Made by a program: the position numbers and the translations under genes. Below, in pieces: positions 24,135 to 33,157 of a stretch of DNA of 64,000 nucleotides. A model generated the notes under the pieces. It did no database searches. It was not told the DNA's origin and saw nothing but the letters and a program-made list of their open reading frames with translations. Source of the stretch: Nonomuraea turcica (GTDB lineage Bacteria; Actinomycetota; Actinomycetes; Streptosporangiales; Streptosporangiaceae); the NCBI RefSeq assembly GCF_030718205.1, contig NZ_JAUZQF010000026.1, positions 62,001 through 126,000 of the forward strand, given 5' to 3'. Positions within the stretch are counted from its first letter, which is position 1. The number at the start of each line of letters is the position of its first letter.

Positions 24135-25433
24135 ATGGGGGCCATGCGGGCGCGACGGGCGCCGGGACGGCATCGACGTGCGGACCTACACCAAGCCACT
24201 TATCGGGAAGTCATCGCCATCCGGGAGTTCCGGGCACTCTGGTACGGCCAGGGCCTGTCGCTCCTCGGCGACCAGCTCGCGCAGGTCGCCCTCGCCGTGC
24301 TGGTCTACAACCGCACGCACTCGGCCCTGGCCACGGCGAGCGTCTACGCGCTGACGTACCTTCCCTCGATCGTCGGCGGCCCGCTGCTGGCGGGGCTTGC
24401 GGACCGGTTCCCGCGCCGGGCCGTCATGCTGACCTGCGATCTGATGCGCGCAGGGCTGGTGGCCGTGATGGCGGTGCCCGGCATACCGTTCTGGGCGTTG
24501 TGCACGCTGGTGTTCCTCGTGGTGCTGCTCAGCGCGCCGTTCTCGGCCGCGCGGGCGGCGTTGCTGCCGGAAATCCTGGCAGGCGACAGATACGTCATCG
24601 GCTCGGCCCTCCAGAACATGACGAACCAGGCCGTTCAGATGCTCGGTTTCGCGGCGGGCGGAGCGATGATCGCCACGATGGGCCCGTACCGGGCACTCGC
24701 CCTCGACGCGGCGACGTTCCTCGGCTCCGCGCTGATCCTGATCTCCGGCGTCCGCCGCCGGCGCGCCACCCACGACGACGGCTCGAAGCCGTCCATGTGG
24801 ACCATGACCAGGGCGGGAGCCAGGCTCGTCTTCGGGTCGAGGAAGCTGCGGACGCTCGTCCTGTTCGCCTGGTTGTGCGGCTTCTATGTGCTCCCCGAAG
24901 GCATCGCCGTGCCGTACGCGGCCAAGCTCTACACGGGCACCTTGCCGGTCCCCGTGATCACCGGGCTGCTCATGGCGGCCATGCCGACCGGGACGGTGGT
25001 GGGGGCGTTCCTTTTCAGCAGGTTCGTGTCACCGCCGGGGCGGCTGCGGCTCATGGGCTGGATGGCCATGCTGAGCTGCGCGCCCCTGGTCGTGACCGCG
25101 ATGCGGCCGTCGCTGGCCGTGGTACTGGCGGCGTGGTTTCTGTCGGGGATCGGCGGGGCGTACCAACTCGCGGCCAATGCCGCCTTCGTCCAGTCCGTTC
25201 CGCCCGAACGTCGCGCCCAGGCGTTCGGGATCGTACAGTCGGGGCTGATGGCCGTCCAGGGGATCGGGATCTTGGTGGGTGGGTTCGCGGCGGAGAGACT
25301 CGGTCCTGAGCCGGTGGTCGCGCTGGCCGGGATCACCGGGGTCACCTGCGCGGCCGCGCTCGCCATGGTCTGGACCGAGTCTCGAGGGGACAAGCCCGCC
25401 CGGGTGCCTGCCCGGGCCGTGGCCTCATCATGA
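24135..25433 (+). CDS. MFS transporter (DHA3/MFS_3-like exporter)
   Basis: A 432-residue protein with about 12 predicted membrane helices. The first helix carries 'LWYGQGLSLLGDQLAQVALA' and the loop after helix 2 'GLADRFPRRAVMLTCDLMRA' is the MFS signature A region. 'LPEILAGDRYVIGSALQNMT' in the middle is typical of MFS_3 exporters related to enterobactin or macrolide efflux. The substrate is unknown. The 3' end overlaps the convergent pspC-domain gene by six bases. Confidence 0.88.
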   Translation: MGAMRARRAPGRHRRADLHQATYREVIAIREFRALWYGQGLSLLGDQLAQVALAVLVYNRTHSALATASVYALTYLPSIVGGPLLAGLADRFPRRAVMLTCDLMRAGLVAVMAVPGIPFWALCTLVFLVVLLSAPFSAARAALLPEILAGDRYVIGSALQNMTNQAVQMLGFAAGGAMIATMGPYRALALDAATFLGSALILISGVRRRRATHDDGSKPSMWTMTRAGARLVFGSRKLRTLVLFAWLCGFYVLPEGIAVPYAAKLYTGTLPVPVITGLLMAAMPTGTVVGAFLFSRFVSPPGRLRLMGWMAMLSCAPLVVTAMRPSLAVVLAAWFLSGIGGAYQLAANAAFVQSVPPERRAQAFGIVQSGLMAVQGIGILVGGFAAERLGPEPVVALAGITGVTCAAALAMVWTESRGDKPARVPARAVASS

Positions 25434-25724
25434 CTGGGGCTTGTGCTCGCCGCTCCAGTCGGTGCTCGTGCCGCGGTTCTGCGACTTGCTGATCAGGTCC
25501 TGCACGATCGAGGTGTCGCTGTGCTCGTCCGGCATGAGGAGCCAGCCGATCGCGTAGACACCCACGCCCAGGCCGCCGAACAGCGTCGCGATCGCCAGCG
25601 CGATGCGGATCATGTTCGCGTCGATGCCGACGTACTCGCCGATGCCGGAGCAGACGCCCGCGACGATCCGGCCCTTCTCGGTGCGGCGGAGTTTCTTGAC
25701 GTTGTGCTCGTGGTATTCGCTCAT
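25428..25724 (-). CDS. PspC-domain membrane protein
   Basis: A 98-residue protein with 'KKLRRTEKGRIVAGVCSGIG' followed by 'EYVGIDANMIRIAL' and a hydrophobic helix 'IATLFGGLGVGVYAIGWLLM', the standard PspC domain. The C-terminal ~30 residues are polar. PspC proteins act in envelope-stress responses, though stand-alone actinobacterial versions are poorly characterised. Convergent overlap with the MFS gene. Confidence 0.9.
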   Translation of the reverse strand: MSEYHEHNVKKLRRTEKGRIVAGVCSGIGEYVGIDANMIRIALAIATLFGGLGVGVYAIGWLLMPDEHSDTSIVQDLISKSQNRGTSTDWSGEHKPQS

Positions 25725-25817
25725 GTCTCAAGACTGCCCGCGTACCCGCTGTTAGCACATCGGGATTCCCCCTGGTAGAACCCTGGTAACCCCTTACGTG
25801 TAAGGAGAGGATCCGAG

Positions 25818-26972
25818 ATGGACGACCTGCTTCGCCTCGACGAGCGGCTCAACGCCGACCAGCGGCTGATCCGCGACACGGTCAGATCCTTCGTCTCCGA
25901 CCGCATCCTGCCGCACGTCGGGGACTGGTTCGAGGAGGCCACCTTCCCGGCGCGCGACCTCGCGCCCGAGCTCGGCTCGCTCGGCCTGCTCGGCATGCAC
26001 CTGCAGGGGTACGGCTGCGCCGGAACGGACGCGGTGTCCTACGGCGTGGCCTGCCGGGAGTTGGAGGCGGGCGATTCCGGGCTGCGTTCGTTCGTGTCCG
26101 TCCAGGGTTCGCTGGCCATGTTCCCGATCTGGCGGTACGGCTCGGATGAGCAGAAGGATCAGTGGCTGCCCCGGATGTCCGCCGGCGAGGCGATCGGCTG
26201 CTTCGGCCTGACGGAGCCGGACCATGGGTCCGATCCAGCCGGCATGCGGACGTACGCCAAGAAGGACGGATCCGACTGGATCCTGAATGGCAGCAAGATG
26301 TGGATCACCAACGGCTCGATCGCCGACGTCGCCGTGGTGTGGGCGCAGACCGACGAGGGCATCCGCGGCTTCGTCGTGCCGACCTCCACCCCCGGCTTCT
26401 CCGCCCCCGAGATCCACAAGAAGTTGTCCCTGCGCGCCTCCATCACCTCATCCCTCTACTTCGACGATGTGCGTCTGCCCGAGTCCGCTGTGCTTCCGGG
26501 GGTCGTCGGCTTGAAGGGGCCGCTGTCGTGCCTGTCGGAGGCCCGCTTCGGCATCGTCTGGGGCGTTGTGGGCGCCGCGCGCGCGTGCCTGGAGTCGGCC
26601 GTCGAGTACGCGAAGACCCGCGTCCAGTTCGACAAGCCGATCGGGGCGTTCCAGCTGACGCAGGAGAAACTGGCCTGGATGTACGTGGGGCTGGCCCAGG
26701 CCGGTCTTACCGCGCTGCATCTCGGGGAGCTGAAGGACGCGGGGCGGCTGGAGCCGCGGCAGATCAGTTTCGGAAAGCTGGCCAACGTACGGGCGGCGCT
26801 GGACATTGCCCGGCAGGCGCGGTCCGTCTTGGGAGGGAACGGGATCACGCTGGAGTATCCGGTGATCAGGCACATGAACAACCTCGAGAGCGTCCTGACG
26901 TACGAAGGGACCCAGGAAATTCACACGCTGGTGCTCGGGGAGGCGCTCACCGGGATCGCCGCGTACCGTTGA
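25818..26972 (+). CDS. Acyl-CoA dehydrogenase, glutaryl-CoA-dehydrogenase-like
   Basis: A 384-residue flavoprotein of normal length, starting ATG behind AAGGAGAGGA. 'CFGLTEPDHGSDPAGMRTYA' is the FAD/substrate motif of the glutaryl-CoA dehydrogenase branch. 'MWITNGSIADVAVVWAQ', 'RFGIVWGVVGAARACLE' and 'RSVLGGNGITLEYPVIRHM' are all conserved, and Glu in 'YEGTQEIHTLVLG' is the catalytic base. The enzyme would oxidise (and perhaps decarboxylate) glutaryl-CoA in lysine/tryptophan degradation; a short-chain acyl-CoA substrate is an alternative. It is monocistronic. Confidence 0.9.
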   Translation: MDDLLRLDERLNADQRLIRDTVRSFVSDRILPHVGDWFEEATFPARDLAPELGSLGLLGMHLQGYGCAGTDAVSYGVACRELEAGDSGLRSFVSVQGSLAMFPIWRYGSDEQKDQWLPRMSAGEAIGCFGLTEPDHGSDPAGMRTYAKKDGSDWILNGSKMWITNGSIADVAVVWAQTDEGIRGFVVPTSTPGFSAPEIHKKLSLRASITSSLYFDDVRLPESAVLPGVVGLKGPLSCLSEARFGIVWGVVGAARACLESAVEYAKTRVQFDKPIGAFQLTQEKLAWMYVGLAQAGLTALHLGELKDAGRLEPRQISFGKLANVRAALDIARQARSVLGGNGITLEYPVIRHMNNLESVLTYEGTQEIHTLVLGEALTGIAAYR

Positions 26973-27179
26973 GACGGTGTTCCCCGATCCCGGATCTTCA
27001 CCACGCGTGTGCGTCCGGGGCGTCTCGTTCGGCTCGGGCCCGCGTACCGGGTGGACCTGGACGTGGACGTCGGGTTCTGGTTCGGTCAGGAAACTGATGG
27101 CTGCGTCGATCCGTTACTGTGAGGGGCGGGAACCGCGTCGCGTACTGGGCGGTAATCTCTGTACCCTTGCTGTACATGG

Positions 27180-27252
27180 GGGGCGTTAGCTCAATTGGCA
27201 GAGCTGCGGACTTTTAATCCGTAGGTTCCGGGTTCGAGCCCCGGGCGCCCTA
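27180..27252 (+). tRNA. tRNA-Lys (TTT)
   Basis: Acceptor GGGGCGT pairs with GCGCCCT (two G-U pairs); D-arm GCTCAATTGGCAGAGC; anticodon stem GCGGA/TCCGT with loop CTTTTAA (anticodon TTT); T-arm CCGGG-TTCGAGC-CCCGG; discriminator A. The next three bases are CCA, so the 3' CCA may be encoded (to 27255). Confidence 0.93.
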
Positions 27253-27255
27253 CCA

Positions 27256-28209
27256 CTCTCCACCTCGAATCCCGCTTCTGAGCTGGGGTTTCGCCTTGCG
27301 GTGGGCTGGGTGTCGGGTGCAGTCACAGGCCGCCGGAAGCAGCCGTGTGCCCCCTTCGCGGAATATACGCTGAATCGATCTTGACGCGTTCCCCCAGGTC
27401 GGGGTAGGCATTCGGATGAGCTCTTCGACGATTCCGCGACAACGACAAAGGACCCCGAGATGTCCCGGCGTCCTTCTGGCCAGAGGTCCTGTCACGCGGC
27501 ATCAAGCGGCGGCGCGGCGCGCCGCCGCACGGCCCGCCGACCGCCCTGCCGTCCGGGCGTGCGGCGTGGGCGCCGGTCCCGGACGGCAGCGGGACTCAGG
27601 GCCGCCCGCCGCACCGCGCCCCCGCCGCACCCACGCACCTCCGGCCGTGGGCCGTCTGGGTATGCAACCGAGGTCATCGACCGGGACCAAATCACGCCGA
27701 TGTTGACCGCGCGCGGCTTCGGCCTCGATGCATTCAGCGAGTCTCATTTCTTCAAGGCCGACATCCGCGAGGTCGTGTTGACGCAATTCGAGGGATCTGT
27801 CATGGTCATCGACCTTTGGCGCCCCGGCCAGGGACTCCACCGCCTCGAGCGCGCATAGGCCCGGTCGGCACTGCCGGTTCACCGCGTCTAAGGCATTCCA
27901 CCGGCCAAGCCCCCTCCCTACAAGGCGACCGCTCTTGGCGCCTCCGGCGGGGCACTCCGGCTCCGGGATGACCGGCCAGTTCGCCACGAGGACCGTAGTT
28001 GCTGAGGTGGAAGCCTGATCTTCCCGCTGTCGTCGTCCCAGGCAGAGCCCAGCAGACCCCTCCCTACGGATCAAGCCCGTCTGTGACCGTTGGCATCGGA
28101 TGACCGAGGAACGGCGACCGGTGAACGCACACGTGTCCGCTCGCCCTCACGGGCCGCCCGCGCCCCGCAGTCGTGCGGCCTCGCCGGCCGCCTTGGTGTC
28201 AGCTCTCGT
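27256..28209. other. Gene-poor region downstream of tRNA-Lys
   Basis: About 950 bases lack a gene I can support. Several overlapping frames are open only because of high GC and show Arg/Pro/Ala-rich shadow composition. The stretch 27690-27857 on the plus strand ('SHFFKADIREVVLTQFEGS', 'VMVIDLWRPG') reads more protein-like but has no start or family match and may be a gene remnant. The position directly after a tRNA-Lys 3' end is a common site for past integration, but no integrase or repeat is visible. Confidence 0.4.
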
Positions 28210-30219
28210 TCATCCGTGGAGTTCGCGGTGCCAGAGGTCCTCACAGATGCGTTCGATGCCGGTGGTCAGGTGGCGGCGGTAGGTGGTGAAGGGCAGGCCG
28301 AGGCGTTCGGCGGCGGCTTGCTGGTTGGGGACGCCGCGCAGGTAGGTGGTTTCCAGGGCGCGCTGGAGCTTGCCGGCGCGCGGGTCGCGGCCCAGGTTGT
28401 GGATGCTTTCTTCCAGGAGCCGGCGCAGGGCTTGGACGGGGTCGTCGTGGTCGGCGACCAGCCTGCTGCGGATGAGAGGGTTGGCGGCCAGCTCGGAGTC
28501 CCGTGACAGGTGGCGCAGGGCCTTGCGGACGGCATCGGTGAATTCCGCCTGTGTCAGCACCGCGAGCTTGGGCTCTCGTACGGGAGTGACGTTGGCCGGC
28601 GTGTCGGCCGACAGCAGCCGCTCCAGCCACACCTGGGCGGGCAGCGCCCGCCAATCATGGGCGAACAGGGCATATTCGGCATCGCCCAACCAGGGGCGCT
28701 CGAGCTCGTACGGGCTGTCGCGCCGGTAGTAGTCGGCTCTGGGGTCATCGACGGGCACGCCCATGACCGACCAGGCCATGTGTTCCGAACGCAGGGAGTG
28801 ACCGACGCCGCGCCACTCCATCACCGACGACAGGCCCCGGTCCCGCCCGTGTACCCAGATCCGGCCGACGCCCAGGTGCTCACCCGGCCGCAGCGGGGCG
28901 ACGGCGCGGACATGGGCCCAGGAGGCGGCGACGACCGGGTCCACCGCCTCCTCCTCGTCGCTGGGCCGGTCCAGGCGAAGCCAGGCGCAGACGCCGGCCA
29001 GTTCACCGGTCGCGGTATGCCGGTAGAGGTGGAACGCCTGCGGTTGCCGGGCGGCCCAGAAGGCGATGGCGGCCGCCGACTCCGCGCCGTCGACGTCGGC
29101 GACCAGACCCACCACGGCCTCAGTGTCCCCGGGCCGGAAGGCCTCCTCGTACACGTCGTCCTCCTGCCGCCAGAAGTCCCGGCCCGGCAGGGACCTGCGA
29201 TGACGGCGCAGGTAGAACATGGAGCCGACGACCCGGAGCACGTCGGCGTCGCCAACCGTGCGAACCTGGGCCATGAGGTGGCTGTTGATGCGCTGGTGCA
29301 GGTCGGCGTGACCCCGGGGATCACGCCAGCGTAGGTCCGTTTCGAGGATCTCGCGCACGACGTCGTGCGGATACAACCCGAGCGGGCCGGACTCGATGAA
29401 GGGCAGCCGCCGCAACCAGGCGAACAACAAAGCGGCATCATCGTCCGGAAGCACCGCACGCAGCAGATCCTCCGTGGTCATATACGTGTGCGCGCACACC
29501 TCCAGCGCATGCCGATGCGCCGCGCTCGGCACCTCCCCGATCAACTGATCGAGCAACGTGGCCACCACATCCTGAGTCGGCGTCCACCGGGAACTGGCCT
29601 TCTCATCCTTGCTCGCCACCGCCGCCCCCAAAGACAGCGCCAGCGGATGCCCGCCCGCAAAAGCCAGCAGCGACTCCCGCTGACCATCGCCCACCCCACG
29701 GGCCGCCAGCAACGCCGCAGCATCCTCAAGCGCCAGGTCACGCAGCGGCATGACCCGCAACGTATCCGCCCAGTCCGGGTCGGCCCGCCAGGTCAGGTCC
29801 GGCGGGAACCGCCCGGCCACGACGACCAGCGCACCGGCCGGCAAACGGGGCAAGAAACGCTCCCGCAGCCAGCCCTCCAAGCTCTGCAGATGTTCGAAGG
29901 TATCGATGAGCAACACCACCCGCTCATCGGCGAACGCCGGACCGGCCTCGGTCTCCAACGCCACCGGGGAAGGCCCCAAAGTGCGCCCGTCCAGCATCGT
30001 GACCGACCATCCGGCCACCAACGCCTCCTGCGCGAACCGGCGCAACAACGCCGACTTACCCACCCCACCCGGACCATGCACGAACAACACCCGCCCACCG
30101 GTACGCAAGGCGGCCTCGAAGACGGCCAGTTCCTCCTGCCGCCCGACGAAAGACCGCTCCCTCGCCGCCATCAGACGCCGCTCCAGCGATCCGGAACTCT
30201 GACTCTTCTCCCAAGGCAT
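28210..30219 (-). CDS. AAA/STAND ATPase with GNAT-like region and C-terminal HTH
   Basis: A 669-residue protein. Residues ~20-230 form a STAND-type ATPase: 'RSFVGRQEELAVFEAAL', Walker A 'VHGPGGVGKSALLRRF', Walker B-like 'VVLLIDTFEHLQSLEGW', 'LLAFAGGHPLALSLGAAVA'. A helical/winged region runs to ~330. Residues ~370-530 look like an acetyltransferase-type (GNAT) fold ('FHLYRHTATGELAGVCAWLR', 'VAPLRPGEHLGVGRIWVHG'). The last ~65 residues are an HTH of the sigma-r4/wHTH kind ('PNQQAAAERLGLPFTTYRRH'). This suggests an ATP-gated transcriptional regulator with an embedded ligand- or acyl-CoA-sensing domain. The GNAT assignment is tentative. A second in-frame start is at 30171. The gene stands alone. 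Confidence 0.75.
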   Translation of the reverse strand: MPWEKSQSSGSLERRLMAARERSFVGRQEELAVFEAALRTGGRVLFVHGPGGVGKSALLRRFAQEALVAGWSVTMLDGRTLGPSPVALETEAGPAFADERVVLLIDTFEHLQSLEGWLRERFLPRLPAGALVVVAGRFPPDLTWRADPDWADTLRVMPLRDLALEDAAALLAARGVGDGQRESLLAFAGGHPLALSLGAAVASKDEKASSRWTPTQDVVATLLDQLIGEVPSAAHRHALEVCAHTYMTTEDLLRAVLPDDDAALLFAWLRRLPFIESGPLGLYPHDVVREILETDLRWRDPRGHADLHQRINSHLMAQVRTVGDADVLRVVGSMFYLRRHRRSLPGRDFWRQEDDVYEEAFRPGDTEAVVGLVADVDGAESAAAIAFWAARQPQAFHLYRHTATGELAGVCAWLRLDRPSDEEEAVDPVVAASWAHVRAVAPLRPGEHLGVGRIWVHGRDRGLSSVMEWRGVGHSLRSEHMAWSVMGVPVDDPRADYYRRDSPYELERPWLGDAEYALFAHDWRALPAQVWLERLLSADTPANVTPVREPKLAVLTQAEFTDAVRKALRHLSRDSELAANPLIRSRLVADHDDPVQALRRLLEESIHNLGRDPRAGKLQRALETTYLRGVPNQQAAAERLGLPFTTYRRHLTTGIERICEDLWHRELHG

Positions 30220-30606
30220 ATGGGTTGCACAACCTTCGTCCGAGTAAACAATCCTAATTGATCAGGCATGTGACATCCTCGCCATTGCCGAGCAGCGATG
30301 CTCGCGATCATCACTTGTCCGCGCACCTTGATGCGGCGGACTTCCCAGATCCTCCGCAGCGCCCGGACGTTCGTGCCAACACGGTGAGCTACCGGGTAGG
30401 GGGTGAGAGCAGCAAGAATGCTGGAGGCCATGGCGCGCGCGGATGGGCCGATCCAGGTCGACCCGTTCGACGGCCCGGCGATACGTGGCCCGGCGGCGAG
30501 CGGCCCACACCTTTGCCGCGCTCTTCCCTGACCTTAACCCCGCGGTCGTTTACCGGATCCGTCGAGGGCAAGCGAGCAGCGACGGATCGTTCAAAGGAGC
30601 GGAACC
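30220..30606. other. Intergenic region between divergent genes
   Basis: The region carries the promoters of the ATPase gene (minus) and the small membrane-protein gene (plus). GGTTG-TG-CAACC at about 30225-30236 is a short inverted repeat just before the ATPase start. No other gene was recognised. Confidence 0.4.
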
Positions 30607-30777
30607 ATGGTCGTCAAGCCCGAGCACCTCGCCTTCTACGCGGCTCTCATCGCACTGGGAGTACTGGAGATCGTGGAATGGCCCATCGTGGGCATCGTCG
30701 CCGTCGGCCACTTCCTGGCCAGCCAGCACCGCTTCGTCATCTTGCAGGAAGTCGGGGAGGCCGCGGAATCGGCCTGA
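30607..30777 (+). CDS. Small membrane protein, 56 residues
   Basis: Short frame MVVKPEHLAFYAALIALGVL, then a hydrophobic stretch continuing through 'VEWPIVGIVAVGHFLAS' to a polar tail 'QHRFVILQEVGEAAESA'. An excellent ribosome-binding site (AAAGGAGCGGAACC-ATG) makes it likely to be real. One hairpin-like pair of short helices, or one long helix broken by Pro, is predicted. The pattern is seen in small actinobacterial membrane proteins of unknown function. It is convergent with the GH65 gene, 16 bases apart. Confidence 0.7.
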   Translation: MVVKPEHLAFYAALIALGVLEIVEWPIVGIVAVGHFLASQHRFVILQEVGEAAESA

Positions 30778-30793
30778 GCCGCGGACCACAGCG

Positions 30794-33157
30794 TCAACCC
30801 GGTGTGTCATTTCCCCGGATGGCGGGTTCGCGGCCGGATGGCTGGTGGATATGGTTCTTCGGCGCCGGAGTCGGCGGGTTGGGCCGGGTGACGGACCCGG
30901 CTCGGAGCTGGATCTGCTCGCCGTGGTGGGTCAGGGCGATCGGCGGGCCCTGCATCAGCCGGTAGGTCGTGGTCTCCCGCGTGATGCTGACACCTAGCAG
31001 GCTGTCGCGGTAACGCAGCCGGAAGGCCAGCCGTTGGAGGTGCGACGGCAGCCTGGGAGCGCAGCATATCCGGCCCTGGCCGGCGCGCATCCCACCGAAT
31101 CCGGCCACCAGGGCGATCCACGCCCCGGCCAGCGCGGCCATGTGGACACCGTCGACGGTGTTCTTCTCCAGGTCCGCCAGGTCCATCATGGCCGCCTCGC
31201 CGAGGTAGCGGTAGGCGAGCTCCAGGTGTCCCACCTCTGCGGCGATCACGGCCTGGGTGCAGGCCGACAGCGATGAGTCGCGCACCGTCAGCGCCTCGTA
31301 GTAGGCGAAGTTGCGGACCTTCTCCTCGGGTGTGAACGCGTCCCCGCGCAGGTGCATCGCCAGCACCAGGTCGGCCTGCTTGACCACCTGGCGGCGGTAG
31401 AGGTCGAAATAGGGGAAATGGAGCAGCAGCGGATACTGCTCGGGCTTGGTGGCGGCGAAATCCCAGAGTCCATGCCGCGTGAACCCTTCGCTCTGGGAGT
31501 GCACACCGAGCCGCTCGTCATAGGGGACGACCATCGCGTCCGCCGCCTCACGCCACGTCGTGATCTCCTCCGGGGTCACCCCGAGCTGCGCCGCCCGGCC
31601 GGGGTGGCGGGCGGCGACGTCGGCTGCCTGCCACAGGTTCTGCTGGGCCATCAGGTTGGTGTAGACGTTGTCGTCGGCGACGGCGCTGTACTCGTCGGGC
31701 CCGGTCACGCCGTCGATGTGGTATCGCCCATCGGCATCGTGATGGCCCAGGGCGAGCCACAGCCGCGCCGTCTCCACCAGCAACGGCAGGCCGGTGTCCC
31801 GCTCGAACGCCGTATCGCCCGTGGCATCACCACACGCCGTGACCGCGTACGCGATGTCGGCGTTGACATGGAACGCCGCGGTGCCCGCGGGCCAGTAGCC
31901 GGAACACTCCTGGCCGTTGATGGTCCGCCAGGGGAAGGCCGCCCCGGACAGCCCCAGCTGCGCGGCCCGCGCCTCGGCCATCGGCAGGGTCGACTTCCGC
32001 CACGACAGCGCGTCCGCGGCGGCCCGCGGATACGTGTGGGTGAGCACGGGCAGCACAAAGGTCTCGGTGTCCCAGAACGCATGCCCGTCATAGCCCGTGC
32101 CGGTCAGCCCCTTGGCGGGGATGGCGCGGTCCTCCAGCCTCGCGGCCGACTGCAGCAGGTGGAACAGCCCGAAACGGACGGCCTGCTGCACCTCGGCGTC
32201 GCCCTCGACCTCCACGTCCGCACCTTCCCAGAAGTCGTCCAGGAAGCGCCGCTGGTCGGCGCACAGCCCGTCCCAGCCGTCCAGGCGCGCGGCCGCCAGC
32301 GCCGCGACGACCTGATCGTGCATGGCGGGCCGGGAACGTCTGGCCGACCAGCCGTAGGAGAAGAGCTTGACCAGCCGCAACGGCCGGCCGGGGACAAGGC
32401 GTGCGGCGACGGTCACCCGGCTGACGTCCCCCGCGCCCTGCGCCTCGATCCGCGTGCCCTCCGGCCCGTCGAGCTCGTGACACATGGCGGCGGCCACCCG
32501 CAGGTCGCTGACCCGGGTGTGGTGGACCATGATCGCGACGCCTTCTTTGGCGGGAATGTTCTCCTCCAGGACCAACGGCGACGCCAAGGGGGCGGCCTCG
32601 CGCGGATCGCCCCCCAAGTACTGCTGGGTCTCGTTGGCGACCAGCTCCGACTGCACGACCACGTGCCGCGCCTCATCGACGGCCTCGACCTCGTACCGGA
32701 TCGCGGCCACCGCGCGGTGGGTGAAGGAGACCAGCCGTGTGGAGGAGACCCGGATCCGGCCGCCTGTGGGCGAGCTCCAGTCGGCCCTGCGGGTCAGGGT
32801 CCCGGCGCGCAGGTCCAGGACGCGCTCGTGCTCGTGCAGCGTGCCGTATCGCACGTCGAACGGCTCGTCGTCGACCAGGAGCCGGACCAGTTTGCCGTTG
32901 GTGACGTTCACGCACGTCTGCCCGGACTCGGGATAGCCGTAACCCGCCTCGACGTACGGCAGGGGCCTCAGCTCGTAGAACCCGTTGAGGTAGGTGCCGG
33001 GCTCCCCGCAGGGCTCGCCCTCCTCGAGGTTGCCGCGCAGGCCGATGTGCCCGTTGGACAGCGCGAACACCGACTCGGTCTGCGCCAGCACGTCCAGGTC
33101 GAGCCGGCACTCCCGCACCGACCACGGCTCCACCGCGAACGCGGGATGCCGGATCAT
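30794..33157 (-). CDS. Glycoside hydrolase family 65 disaccharide phosphorylase
   Basis: A 787-residue GH65 protein of full family length. The N-terminal beta-sandwich (~1-270) opens 'LAQTESVFALSNGHIGLRGN'. The (alpha/alpha)6 barrel holds 'HAFWDTETFVLPVLTHTYP' and 'GVTGPDEYSAVADDNVYTN', whose Glu is the general acid, and the phosphate site lies around 'FPYFDLYRRQVVKQADLVLA'. It should phosphorolyse an alpha-glucosyl disaccharide (trehalose, maltose, kojibiose or nigerose) to beta-glucose-1-phosphate plus glucose. Its start overlaps the stop of the beta-phosphoglucomutase gene (ATGA), which fits that product. Confidence 0.92.
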   Translation of the reverse strand: MIRHPAFAVEPWSVRECRLDLDVLAQTESVFALSNGHIGLRGNLEEGEPCGEPGTYLNGFYELRPLPYVEAGYGYPESGQTCVNVTNGKLVRLLVDDEPFDVRYGTLHEHERVLDLRAGTLTRRADWSSPTGGRIRVSSTRLVSFTHRAVAAIRYEVEAVDEARHVVVQSELVANETQQYLGGDPREAAPLASPLVLEENIPAKEGVAIMVHHTRVSDLRVAAAMCHELDGPEGTRIEAQGAGDVSRVTVAARLVPGRPLRLVKLFSYGWSARRSRPAMHDQVVAALAAARLDGWDGLCADQRRFLDDFWEGADVEVEGDAEVQQAVRFGLFHLLQSAARLEDRAIPAKGLTGTGYDGHAFWDTETFVLPVLTHTYPRAAADALSWRKSTLPMAEARAAQLGLSGAAFPWRTINGQECSGYWPAGTAAFHVNADIAYAVTACGDATGDTAFERDTGLPLLVETARLWLALGHHDADGRYHIDGVTGPDEYSAVADDNVYTNLMAQQNLWQAADVAARHPGRAAQLGVTPEEITTWREAADAMVVPYDERLGVHSQSEGFTRHGLWDFAATKPEQYPLLLHFPYFDLYRRQVVKQADLVLAMHLRGDAFTPEEKVRNFAYYEALTVRDSSLSACTQAVIAAEVGHLELAYRYLGEAAMMDLADLEKNTVDGVHMAALAGAWIALVAGFGGMRAGQGRICCAPRLPSHLQRLAFRLRYRDSLLGVSITRETTTYRLMQGPPIALTHHGEQIQLRAGSVTRPNPPTPAPKNHIHQPSGREPAIRGNDTPG

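Noticed and set aside
27460..27858. 132-codon plus-strand frame in the gene-poor region
   Set aside because: The first half is Arg/Ala/Pro-rich noise and no ribosome-binding site is present; only the last ~55 codons look protein-like.
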